Positions 1 through 6,829 are shown, counted from the stretch's first letter. The stretch is DNA of 6,829 bases from Planctomycetia bacterium (GCA_005773755.1 SXHE01000131.1:1-6829); one strand, 5' to 3'. Numbers and translations are program-made. The notes: generated by a model not told the origin, from the letters alone.

Positions 1-195
1 TCGGACGAGCGCGAGCGCATGGCCGCCGGTGTCGAAGCTCTCAATGCCCGCCTTCGTGCCGACCCGCTGGACGTTGGCGAGTCGCGCGAGGGCGGGTTTC
101 GCGTTGCCTTCGTTCCACACCTCGTCGTGATGTTTCACGTCTCCGAAGCCGACCGCATCGTGCGCGTCGTGAGTCTTCGTCCCTCGCGCGTTTGA
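1..195 (+). CDS. RelE/ParE-like toxin-family protein, 3' end only
   Basis: The reading frame is open from the window edge to a TGA at 193-195, giving the last 64 residues of a small protein whose start lies outside the window. The visible part has a helical, charged stretch (DERERM...ALNARLRADP), then DPLDVGESREGG, then two beta-strand-like segments (FRVAFVPHLVVMFHV and DRIVRVVSLRPSR). Seen in sequence: the 'ADPL..GESR.GG.RV' core followed by hydrophobic strands. From family knowledge, this pattern resembles small planctomycete proteins placed in the RelE/ParE toxin superfamily, whose members are ribosome-dependent mRNA interferases or gyrase poisons. Whether this one is an active toxin cannot be told, because the N-terminal half and any antitoxin gene are off-window. 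The gene runs tail to tail with the large minus-strand gene, with one base between the stop codons. It could also be an unrelated small hypothetical protein. Confidence 0.5.
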   Translation, partial: SDERERMAAGVEALNARLRADPLDVGESREGGFRVAFVPHLVVMFHVSEADRIVRVVSLRPSRV

Positions 196-196
196 G

Positions 197-3100
197 CTAT
201 TCCTCGAACCCACTGCCCCTGACCATCCTGAATTGCTTGCTCGCCACGATCACCTCGACTGCCGCGCTCACCTTGCCCTCGTTCTTGTTCAGCGCGCTCA
301 CCATTTCGTCGATCAGCGCCGTGTCCGAGAGTGTGGTGGAGCGCCCCAGAGCGTAACCCAACAGGCGCTGGCAGAACAGGCGCACGATCACGTCTTTCTT
401 CTTGGTGAGCAGGTAGGCGCGGAGGCCGTCGATGCCGTCGAACTCGGTGCCATCCTTCAGTTTCGATTTCGCGTCGATGGCGAGGCCGCCCAGGTCCTTG
501 TCGCGCAGCCGGCCGATGGGGTCGTACTTCTCCAGCGCGAAGCCGAACGGGTCGATGCGGACGTGGCACACGGCGCACGCCTGATCCTTCGCGTGGCGCT
601 CCACGAGTTGCCGCACCGTGAGCTTGTCCGCGCCTTCGATTTCCGGCAGTTGCGGCACGTTGGCCGGCGGCTTGGGCAACTTCTCGCCCAGTAGCGTTTC
701 GACCACCCAGTTGCCGCGCAGCACCGGGCTGGTGCGCGACGCCCCGCTCTGCTTCGCCTGCACGCTCCCGAAGCCCAGAATCCCGCCGCGGCCGTGCTTT
801 TTGATGCCGTCCACCTTGCGGAACGCCGTGCCCAGCACGTTCGGGATGCCGTAGTGCTTCGCCAGCGCCTCGTTGACGTAAGTGTGATCGGAATCGAGGA
901 TCGCCGTGACCGGGCGGTCGGCCTGGAACAGGTCGAGGAAGAACAGAACCGATTCGTCGTTCATCGCCTTGCGCAGTTCGGGCGTGAACGTGGGGAACAG
1001 CTTCTCGTTCTTCTCGTTGTGCTCGTCGAACCCGCGAACGTGGAGCCACTGCGTGCCGAACTCGACCGCCAGCGCGCGGGTCTTGTAGTCCTTCGTCATG
1101 CGTTGCGTCTGCGCCGCGAGCACCTTCGGATCGGTCAGTTTGCCGGCCGCGGCCAGCGTGCGAAGCTCCTCGTCCGGGGCGCTGGCCCAGAGGAAGTAGC
1201 TGAGGCGCGTCGCCAGTTCGTGGTCGCTGACCGGCCACGGCTCCTTGCCCTTCGGCGCGCTTTCGATGCGGACCAGGAACGACGGGGCGACGAAGACGCG
1301 CGACAGCACCCCGCGGAACGCCTCGTCGTGAGGCGCGCCCTTCGCGCGGATCGCGGCGTAGAGGGCGCGCAGATCGGTCTTCTCTTTCTCGACAAGCGGG
1401 CGACGGTAGGCCTTCGCCGCGAACGCCAGCAGCGCGTCCAACTGCGCAGGAATCGCCGCCTCTTCGTCCTTCACGAACTCGTCGGCCAGCTTCTTGAACA
1501 GCGGCTTGCGGTCGATGAAGAACTGCTGGAACTCCTTCGGCGTGTCCTGCGTGGTGAACCCCATGAACTGCGGCAGGTAGTCCCACTCCGCGACCGGCTG
1601 CCGGCTGACGAACCGCTGTTCGGCCCAGAGGCGTTCGAGCGTGCGCGTTTGTTCGTCAGTGAGGAAGAGGCGGATCAGCGGTTCGTCTTCGCGGTGGAAC
1701 ATCTTCAGCGAGACGACTTCGTCGGTGGGCACGACCTGCGGGAAGCAGGTGTACAGCGGGAACACCTTGCGGAACTCGACGCTCCCCGCGACGAACTGCT
1801 TGTAGGCCGCGCCCGACGCGGAGCCGAGCAACGGGCCGTCGGCGGGCGCGCCCGGCGCGGCGGCGACACTGGGCCGCACGAGCCGCGTGCCGGCGTTCGC
1901 GCCGAGCTTCACGTCGACGACGAACTCGCGCCCGACGAACAGCGCGGCGGGCAGCTTCACTTCAATGACTTTGTTCGACGGCGCGACGAGGTCATTTCCT
2001 GTGAACCGATCTTTGGGAAGCCCGAACGCCGAAGCCGCTCGCGGCTTCGCGATGGCCTTCACATCGACTCCGGCGAACAGCGTGCTCTCGACACCGACGA
2101 GGTTGTCGTACAGCACGCGGTCCGGCGACTTCTCCTGTGCGGGCCGCTTGCCGCTCAGGAGCGCTTGCACTTGTTCCGCCAGCTTCGCGGCCTCGTCCGT
2201 CTTCTTGGGATCGCTGGCCGCGTCGCGCCACTTGCCGAGCAGCGACGCCTGCGGAATCACGTTGCTGATGCTCTTACCGAGTGGACGCGACGGGCCGCGA
2301 ACGAAGCTCCACACGGCCTTGTTGCCCTGGCCGTCGTCGTGCGGGTTCCCGGCCTGAACGCTGGTGGCGATGTCGGTCGCGAGGTTCCACACCCGCCCCG
2401 GCTTCTCCGTGTCGGTCAGGGCGAACTCGATCGCGGTCATGTCGCAGGTGTGTTCGTTGTTCTTCGCGTCCACCGCGAGGATGACCTGATCGCCCTTCTC
2501 GATCTTCAGCGTTTTGGGCGCGGGCACGGCTTCGCCGCCGAGGTCAATGCCGGCTTCGGCGAACACCGCGGCGCGCCCGGCACGGCGGTGTTCGAGCCAG
2601 TACGCGACGCCGTTGCCGCAGGCCGGGTGCGCGTGAACGATCTTCGCGCTGACCTTCACGCTGCACGCCACCGGCGCGGTCCACACCACCGCGACGAACT
2701 CCTTCGGCATCGGGTGAACGCCGACGCCCTTCGCCGGCACGCGGCCCGGAATCTCGATCAGTTTGTCGGAGGAATTGGTGACGAGAACGGGTAGGTCGGT
2801 GCCCTTCTTGTGCCAGCCGTTGATCGCGGGGCGGGCGTCGTTCTTCGCGGTCTTCTCTTCGAGCAGCGTCAGTTCGACCGCGGGCACGATGCGGCCGACG
2901 GCTTCGGCGTCCTTTGCATACGGCTCGACCGCGAGTACCTCGCTCCAGCGCTTCAGGAACGCCGCGTCCAGCGCGTGCGTCTTGGCCGCGTCCGCGACGG
3001 TCAGCTTCTTGTCGTTTGCGAGTTCAACGGCCGCGGCGAGGTACTTCGCACTGTTGGCGAAAGCGGTGGGGTACTCGACCTCGAACGCCGGGCCGAACGT

Positions 3101-4327
3101 GGCGTAGTCGCTCAGGAGCAGCGCGGGCTTCCCCGCGCCCTCGAAGCGCGGGCGCGCCCACACAACGTCACCCGCGCTCTTGACCTCGTGCGCGTTCAGG
3201 TACAGCGTCACGTCCGATTGCCCCGGCAAGGGCTTCACTGGCAAGCGCAGTATCGCCGACTCCGCGACCGTCGGATCGACGGGCACCTGGCGCGTCACGC
3301 TCTCGACCGGCTTGCCCTTGCCCGCGCCTTCGCCCCACTTGGCCTGAACGTAACTGCCGACGCGCTCGGTGCGCCACAGGGCGTTCTGCCGCGCGACCAC
3401 GTCGGCCACAAGTCCGGGCACGTCCTTCTCGATCGCGCCGCGCCACTTCGAGCGGATCATGTCGAGCGGGAGCGATTGCGTCGGCTCGCTGAGCGCCGTG
3501 AACAGCGCCCGCAGGTACTTCGCGCTCAACTTCTCCTTCGCGGCCACATCGTCGAACTTGCCCGCAAGCAGCGCGTCGCGATTCCGCACCGTGGCGAGCA
3601 GGTACGCTTGCACCGGCAACTTGCCGTCAGGCGGCGCGACCTCGCGGTAGAACGCGCGCAGCGTGGCGGTGCCCTCGTTCGTCCAGTCGCGGCGCGTCTT
3701 GGAGGCCGAGAACCGGAAGCCGTCCGGCAGCAGTACCGCACGGTCCGCGGTGTCCTTCGCGGCGTTAAGGTACTTGGTGAAGAGTGCGGGCGAGATGTCG
3801 GTAAGCGCTTCGGCGGCGTTGGTGAAGCCCTCGCCGGCCGCGCCGTCGGCCGGGAACTCGCGCGCCGGCCGCAGGTCGATGCCCGTCAGATCGCGCACGG
3901 TGTAGTCGTACTCGGCGTTCGAGAGCCGGCGCAGCGGGACGTGTCCCGGGTCGCCGGTGCGGGCCTTCGCTTCCGTGTCGAGGAAGCTCTTGATCCACGC
4001 GATCAGTTGCTTCTTCTCGGCTTCCGTCGGCTGCGGCTTGTCCTTCGGCGGCATCTCGCCCGTCTCGATCTGCTCGATCATGCTCTGCCACACCTTCACG
4101 TCCTTGCGCACGTCGGCGACCGTGCCGAACCGTTCGAGGTCGAGGCTCCCCTTCTTGGCTTTCGTGGAGTGACACGACAGGCAGTACTTCGCGACCACCG
4201 GCTTGACCGCGGTGGCGTAGTCGTCGGCCTTCGCTTTCGGTTCTTGCGCGACTATGGGGCGCGAGGTCGGCACGAGGGCGAAGGCAAGTGCGGCGCAAAG
4301 GAACAGGAGGGGGAGAGTTCTTGACAT
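197..4327 (-). CDS. Large secreted PSCyt1/DUF1587/DUF1595/DUF1592/DUF1588/DUF1585 protein (planctomycete cytochrome-like)
   Basis: This encodes a 1376-residue exported protein. The start at 4327 is chosen because it has a GGAG seven bases upstream and opens directly into a signal peptide (MSRTLPLLFLCAALAFALVP, likely cut near A27/Q28). An ATG 25 codons upstream would bury that signal behind an Arg-rich stretch. Domains in order: PSCyt1, about 36-118, with CLSCH at 49-53 and Met92 in GEMPP as probable sixth haem ligand; DUF1587, about 131-200; a long central region, 200-960, including a beta-rich part around 550-660 with Cys555, Cys570 and Cys628; DUF1595, about 965-1030 (YRRP at 974); DUF1592, about 1032-1162 (SYFLWASAPDEEL, YVNEALAKHYGIP); DUF1588, about 1178-1278, with CAVCH at 1251-1255 followed by RIDPFGFALEKYDPIGR; DUF1585, about 1302-1370. 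It is longer than common DUF1592 proteins because of the central region. The biochemical role is not established; two c-type haems and periplasmic or surface location are inferred. No DUF1552 gene follows it. The frame is intact. Confidence 0.93.
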   Translation of the reverse strand: MSRTLPLLFLCAALAFALVPTSRPIVAQEPKAKADDYATAVKPVVAKYCLSCHSTKAKKGSLDLERFGTVADVRKDVKVWQSMIEQIETGEMPPKDKPQPTEAEKKQLIAWIKSFLDTEAKARTGDPGHVPLRRLSNAEYDYTVRDLTGIDLRPAREFPADGAAGEGFTNAAEALTDISPALFTKYLNAAKDTADRAVLLPDGFRFSASKTRRDWTNEGTATLRAFYREVAPPDGKLPVQAYLLATVRNRDALLAGKFDDVAAKEKLSAKYLRALFTALSEPTQSLPLDMIRSKWRGAIEKDVPGLVADVVARQNALWRTERVGSYVQAKWGEGAGKGKPVESVTRQVPVDPTVAESAILRLPVKPLPGQSDVTLYLNAHEVKSAGDVVWARPRFEGAGKPALLLSDYATFGPAFEVEYPTAFANSAKYLAAAVELANDKKLTVADAAKTHALDAAFLKRWSEVLAVEPYAKDAEAVGRIVPAVELTLLEEKTAKNDARPAINGWHKKGTDLPVLVTNSSDKLIEIPGRVPAKGVGVHPMPKEFVAVVWTAPVACSVKVSAKIVHAHPACGNGVAYWLEHRRAGRAAVFAEAGIDLGGEAVPAPKTLKIEKGDQVILAVDAKNNEHTCDMTAIEFALTDTEKPGRVWNLATDIATSVQAGNPHDDGQGNKAVWSFVRGPSRPLGKSISNVIPQASLLGKWRDAASDPKKTDEAAKLAEQVQALLSGKRPAQEKSPDRVLYDNLVGVESTLFAGVDVKAIAKPRAASAFGLPKDRFTGNDLVAPSNKVIEVKLPAALFVGREFVVDVKLGANAGTRLVRPSVAAAPGAPADGPLLGSASGAAYKQFVAGSVEFRKVFPLYTCFPQVVPTDEVVSLKMFHREDEPLIRLFLTDEQTRTLERLWAEQRFVSRQPVAEWDYLPQFMGFTTQDTPKEFQQFFIDRKPLFKKLADEFVKDEEAAIPAQLDALLAFAAKAYRRPLVEKEKTDLRALYAAIRAKGAPHDEAFRGVLSRVFVAPSFLVRIESAPKGKEPWPVSDHELATRLSYFLWASAPDEELRTLAAAGKLTDPKVLAAQTQRMTKDYKTRALAVEFGTQWLHVRGFDEHNEKNEKLFPTFTPELRKAMNDESVLFFLDLFQADRPVTAILDSDHTYVNEALAKHYGIPNVLGTAFRKVDGIKKHGRGGILGFGSVQAKQSGASRTSPVLRGNWVVETLLGEKLPKPPANVPQLPEIEGADKLTVRQLVERHAKDQACAVCHVRIDPFGFALEKYDPIGRLRDKDLGGLAIDAKSKLKDGTEFDGIDGLRAYLLTKKKDVIVRLFCQRLLGYALGRSTTLSDTALIDEMVSALNKNEGKVSAAVEVIVASKQFRMVRGSGFEE
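2030..2049. repeat. Inverted repeat CGAAGCCGC-TC-GCGGCTTCG, copy 3, inside the large gene
   Basis: This has perfect 9-bp arms around TC and contains the same AGCCGC...GCGGCT core as the two intergenic copies. It lies within the coding sequence of the minus-strand gene, where it encodes part of AKPRAASAFG (about residues 760-769), an Ala/Pro/Lys-rich linker-like stretch. That location fits insertion of a mobile or REP-like palindrome into a tolerant linker, but codon bias in GC-rich DNA could also produce it. Confidence 0.55.
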
Positions 4328-4334
4328 TGCATCA

Positions 4335-4339
4335 CTCCA
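4335..4339 (-). promoter_or_regulatory. Shine-Dalgarno site for the large minus-strand gene
   Basis: Read on the minus strand the sequence is TGGAG, then TGATGCA, then ATG at 4327-4325. GGAG with a seven-base spacer is a good Shine-Dalgarno site, and it decides the start at 4327 over the longer in-frame option at 4402. The plus-strand gene at 4506 has no comparable site. Confidence 0.7.
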
Positions 4340-4340
4340 A

Positions 4341-4358
4341 CGTATGCGATACGCGCAT
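4341..4358. repeat. Two overlapping short inverted repeats in the leader of the minus-strand gene
   Basis: CGTAT-GCG-ATACG occupies 4341-4353. ATGCG-ATACG-CGCAT occupies 4344-4358. Both have perfect 5-bp arms and share bases, so as RNA hairpins they would exclude each other. They lie 14-31 bases upstream of the ATG, just before the ribosome binding site and over the likely transcription start. They could be an operator or a small leader structure; the arms are short and chance is possible. Confidence 0.35.
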
Positions 4359-4384
4359 CTTACCCCCACGCGCGCGAAAGTCAG
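4357..4384 (-). promoter_or_regulatory. Candidate sigma70-type promoter for the minus-strand gene
   Basis: On the minus strand, CTGACT (4384-4379, four of six matches to TTGACA) is followed after 16 bases by TAAGAT (4362-4357, four of six matches to TATAAT). Transcription would start near 4350, giving a leader of about 23 bases that covers the overlapping inverted repeats and the GGAG site. The match is moderate, and planctomycete promoter consensus is poorly defined, so this is tentative. Confidence 0.3.
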
Positions 4385-4396
4385 CCGCTTGCGGCT
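4383..4396. repeat. Inverted repeat AGCCGC-TT-GCGGCT, copy 1
   Basis: Perfect 6-bp arms around TT, followed by TCGC. The same arms recur at 4413-4426 and at 2033-2046. Copy 1 touches the candidate -35 box of the minus-strand gene. It could be a paired operator site or a dispersed REP-like element. Confidence 0.6.
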
Positions 4397-4412
4397 TCGC
4401 ACGAGCTCGCCG

Positions 4413-4426
4413 AGCCGCGCGCGGCT
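4413..4426. repeat. Inverted repeat AGCCGC-GC-GCGGCT, copy 2
   Basis: This is a fully palindromic 14-mer, followed by TC as in the other copies. Its centre is exactly 30 bp from the centre of copy 1, close to three helical turns. Its right arm also takes part in a competing hairpin, GGCTT-CATA-AAGCC, at 4423-4436. Confidence 0.6.
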
Positions 4427-4461
4427 TCATAAAGCCTCTCGCACGCGCGCCGGACTTAGGG

Positions 4462-4467
4462 TATGAT
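4462..4467 (+). promoter_or_regulatory. Candidate -10 box for the DUF1549/DUF1553 gene
   Basis: TATGAT matches five of six bases of TATAAT and lies 38 bases upstream of the ATG at 4506, in an otherwise very GC-rich stretch. No convincing -35 hexamer is found 16-18 bases upstream, so the call rests on the -10 box alone. Confidence 0.25.
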
Positions 4468-4505
4468 CTCTTCACCTGCCGGACCCCGCCTGCCGAGCCT
4501 CGCTC

Positions 4506-6829
4506 ATGTTCCGAACGCTCTCTACCCTGCTCGTGCTGTTCGCTTTCAGCGCGCCCGCGCACGCGGCGGTGCTTGTGAAGCCCGCGGCCGTTGTGCTGGA
4601 CAACCCCGAATCGAGCCAGCAGCTTCTTGTTGCCAGCGACAAGCCGGGGCCGGACCTGACGCGCGCCGCGAAGTACACGTCCGCGAACCCCGCGGTCGCG
4701 ACCGTCGATGCGACCGGGCTAATCGTTCCGAAGGGCGAAGGCAAAACGGAAATCGTCGTCGCGCACGGCGCGGAGTCGGTGCGCGTGCCGGTCGAGGTGC
4801 GCGGCCTCTTGAAGCCGACACCGATCTCGTTCGAGCACCAGATTCTCCCCATCCTGACGAAGGCAAGCTGCAACTCCGGCGGCTGTCACGGGAAGGCCGA
4901 GGGGCAGAACGGCTTCAAGCTGAGTGTGTTCGGCTTCGACCCGCAGGCCGACTATCAGGCGCTCGTGATGGAGGGCCGCGGGCGGCGGTTATTCGCCTCC
5001 GCGCCGGACGTCAGCCTCTTCGTCACGAAGGCCACCGGGCGCGTGCCGCACGGTGGCGGGCGCAAGGTCGAACCGGCCAGTATTCGCCACAAGCGCCTGA
5101 CGCGGTGGATCACCGAAGGCGCGCAGTACGAGAGCGCCGCGGTGAAGCCGGTAGTCGCCATTGAGGTGGAACCTGCCAACCGCGTGCTCGCCCTCAAGGG
5201 CAACCAGCAGTTGCAAGTGACCGCGATTGACTCCGCCGGCGTGCGCCGCTGCATCACGACGGAAGCCGAGTACGAATCGAACGCGACCACCATTGCCGGC
5301 GCGGACGGCCGCGGGTGGGTGCAGGCCGCGGACGTGCCCGGCGAGGCCGCGATCCTCGTCCGCTACATGGGCCACGTCGCGACCTGTCGCGTCACCGTGC
5401 CGCAACCGGGCGTGACGTTCGCGCGCCCCGCGGAAGTGAACTTCATCGACAAGCACGTCTGGGACAAGCTCGCGGTGCTGGGCATCGCGCCGAGCGAACT
5501 GGCGGACGACGCGATGTTCCTCCGCCGCGTGTACCTCGACACCATCGGCACGCTGCCCACCGCGGAAGAGGCCCGCGCGTTCCTCGGCAGCAAGGAACCG
5601 ACCAAGCGCGCGAAGCTGATCGACGCGCTACTCGAACGGCCGGAGTACGCCGACTATTGGGCGATGAAGTGGTCGGACATTCTGCGCGTGGACCGCGACG
5701 CGATCAACGCCGCCGGCGCGGTCGCCGTGACGCGGTGGCTGCGCAAGTCGTTCGCGGAGAACAAGCCGTTCGACCGGATGGCGCGCGAGGTTCTGACCGC
5801 GCAAGGTTCGACCACGGCCGAAGGCCCGGCCGCGTTCTACAAGGTGCTGGGTACGCCCGAAGTGATGAGCCGCAGCATCAGTCAGGTGTTCCTCGGTGTC
5901 CGCATCGAGTGCGCACAGTGCCACCACCACCCCTCGGAAAAGTGGGGCCAAGACGACTACTTCGCGCTGGCCGGGTTCTTCAGCGGGGTGAGCCGGAAAA
6001 ACCTGCCCACCGGCGCGGAGGCGATCTTCGCGACCGCCGGCACCGACCTGAACCACCCGCGCACCAAGAAGCCGGTTCCCACCAAGGCGCTCGGCGCGCC
6101 GGCCCCGACGTTCGCCCCCGGCTCCGACCGGCGGCGCGTACTGGCGGATTGGGTCACGGCCGCGGACAATCCGTTCTTCTCGGTCGCCGCCGCGAACCGC
6201 GTCTGGGCGCACTACTTCGGCCGCGGGCTGGTCGAACCGCTCGACGACATTCGCGCGACCAACCCGGCGAGTAACGAACCGCTCATGCGCGACCTCGCGA
6301 AGCACCTGCGCGATTCCAAGTACGACATGAAGGCGTTCACGCGCACCCTGCTGAACTCGCGCGTGTACCAACTGAGTTCGCGCACGACGCTGTCGAACGC
6401 GAAGGACGAGCAGAACTTCTCGCACGCCGTGCCGCGAGCAATGCCGGCCGAGGTGCTGCTCGACGCGATCAGCCAGACGACCGGCGCGCCGGAGAAGTTC
6501 AACGGCTGGCCCGAAGGTGTGCGCGCCATCCAGGTGTGGGACAACCGGATGCCGTCGTACTTCCTGAAAATCTTCGGCCGCCCGGTGCGCGCCTCCGTGT
6601 GCGAGTGCGAGCGGAGCAACGAGCCGAGCATGGCCCAGGCGCTGCACCTGATGAACTCGACCGAGATCACGGCGAAGATCGCGGCCCGCGCCGGTATCGC
6701 GCGCAAGCTGGCCGACTCGAAGAAGACGCCGGCGGAAATCGCCGACGAGCTGTTCCTCGCCACCATCGCGCGCTTCCCCACCGAGGCCGAACGCGCCGCG
6801 GTGTTGAAGGCCTTCGACGGCGCGGCCGA
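4506..6829 (+). CDS. Secreted Big2-like / CX4CH / DUF1549 (PSCyt2) / DUF1553 (PSD1) protein, 3' end missing
   Basis: The frame is open from ATG 4506 to the window edge (774 residues), with an in-frame stop at 4464-4466 upstream. The first 20 residues are a signal peptide ending AHA|A. Parts in order: Big2-like Ig fold, about 22-99 (YTSANPAVATVDATGLI); cytochrome-like module, about 105-212, with CNSGGCH at 122-128 and VPH (His182) where related domains have MPP; second Big2-like domain, about 216-302; DUF1549, about 313-490, with CAQCHHHP at 469-476 and KWGQDDYFALAGFF after it; DUF1553, from about 541 (DRRRVLADWV, NRVWAHYFGRGLVEP, CECERSNEPS from Cys699). The last visible residues (FPTEAERAAVLKAF) usually lie near the end of such proteins, so probably only some tens of residues are missing. 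The function of the family is unproven; an exported two-haem envelope protein is inferred. There is no clear Shine-Dalgarno site. A DUF1501 gene often follows this type and may lie downstream. Confidence 0.92.
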   Translation, partial: MFRTLSTLLVLFAFSAPAHAAVLVKPAAVVLDNPESSQQLLVASDKPGPDLTRAAKYTSANPAVATVDATGLIVPKGEGKTEIVVAHGAESVRVPVEVRGLLKPTPISFEHQILPILTKASCNSGGCHGKAEGQNGFKLSVFGFDPQADYQALVMEGRGRRLFASAPDVSLFVTKATGRVPHGGGRKVEPASIRHKRLTRWITEGAQYESAAVKPVVAIEVEPANRVLALKGNQQLQVTAIDSAGVRRCITTEAEYESNATTIAGADGRGWVQAADVPGEAAILVRYMGHVATCRVTVPQPGVTFARPAEVNFIDKHVWDKLAVLGIAPSELADDAMFLRRVYLDTIGTLPTAEEARAFLGSKEPTKRAKLIDALLERPEYADYWAMKWSDILRVDRDAINAAGAVAVTRWLRKSFAENKPFDRMAREVLTAQGSTTAEGPAAFYKVLGTPEVMSRSISQVFLGVRIECAQCHHHPSEKWGQDDYFALAGFFSGVSRKNLPTGAEAIFATAGTDLNHPRTKKPVPTKALGAPAPTFAPGSDRRRVLADWVTAADNPFFSVAAANRVWAHYFGRGLVEPLDDIRATNPASNEPLMRDLAKHLRDSKYDMKAFTRTLLNSRVYQLSSRTTLSNAKDEQNFSHAVPRAMPAEVLLDAISQTTGAPEKFNGWPEGVRAIQVWDNRMPSYFLKIFGRPVRASVCECERSNEPSMAQALHLMNSTEITAKIAARAGIARKLADSKKTPAEIADELFLATIARFPTEAERAAVLKAFDGAA

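Noticed and set aside
135..1586. 483-codon open frame on the minus strand
   Set aside because: It overlaps the large gene in another frame of the same strand. The real frame carries DUF1592, DUF1588 and DUF1585, so this is a shadow.
794..2794. 666-codon open frame on the plus strand opposite the large gene
   Set aside because: It is antisense to a gene with clear domains and a signal peptide. Its protein is Arg/Ala/Leu/Val-rich with no recognisable motif, as expected for a shadow frame in GC-rich DNA.
2810..4324. 504-codon open frame on the plus strand
   Set aside because: Also antisense to the large gene, low complexity and Arg-rich, with no domain or credible start.
4295..4327. Possible lipoprotein signal around Cys11 (LLFLCAAL)
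   Set aside because: The residues before the Cys do not fit a lipobox and the Cys lies within the hydrophobic core; a standard signal peptidase I site near residue 27 fits better.
4328..4402. 25-codon N-terminal extension of the large minus-strand gene to an ATG at 4402
   Set aside because: It would place an Arg-rich leader before the signal peptide and ignore the GGAG site correctly spaced from 4327.
4332..4562. 76-codon minus-strand frame across the divergent intergenic region
   Set aside because: Arg/Glu/Ala-rich with no motif, overlapping the start of the plus gene and the candidate promoters; no ribosome binding support.
5628..6647. 339-codon minus-strand frame, and a 319-codon plus-strand frame at 5315-6274
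   Set aside because: Both overlap the DUF1549/DUF1553 frame, whose motifs (CAQCH, NRVWAHYFGRGLVEP, CECERS) fix the true coding frame.

Overview
The window is GC-rich DNA that looks like a planctomycete chromosome, most likely from the Gemmata group. The evidence is that both large genes encode secreted proteins built from the planctomycete-specific PSD/PSCyt domains (DUF1587, DUF1592, DUF1595, DUF1588, DUF1585, DUF1549, DUF1553), first described from Rhodopirellula baltica and expanded to many copies per genome in this phylum. No tRNA, rRNA, CRISPR array, transposase or phage gene is visible.

Layout. Positions 1-195 (+) hold the 3' end of a small RelE/ParE-like gene. One base later, on the opposite strand and tail to tail, ends a very large gene (4327 down to 197, 1376 aa). 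It encodes an exported protein with an N-terminal PSCyt1 cytochrome-like domain and a C-terminal DUF1595-DUF1592-DUF1588-DUF1585 block. A 178-bp divergent intergenic region (4328-4505) follows, with candidate promoters for both directions and several inverted repeats. From 4506 to the window edge (+) runs a second exported protein (774 aa visible, C-terminus missing), with the order Big2-like, CX4CH cytochrome-like module, Big2-like, DUF1549 (PSCyt2), DUF1553 (PSD1).

How they may work together. Both large proteins carry signal peptides and two potential haem-c attachment sites each (CLSCH and CAVCH; CNSGGCH and CAQCH). They start head to head from one short control region, so they may be co-regulated and act in the same cell-envelope process. 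The biochemical role of these families is not established; electron transfer or a surface oxidative step is only an inference from the haem motifs. Partner genes often seen beside them (DUF1552 for the DUF1592 type, DUF1501 for the DUF1549/DUF1553 type) are not in the window. The first is absent immediately downstream; the second would lie past the right edge.

Most notable non-genic signal: the same inverted repeat, AGCCGC-NN-GCGGCT followed by TC, occurs twice exactly 30 bp apart between the divergent promoters and a third time inside the large minus-strand gene. In the DUF1549/DUF1553 protein, the usual Met of the cytochrome MPP motif appears replaced by His (VPH) in a module with a CX4CH haem motif.
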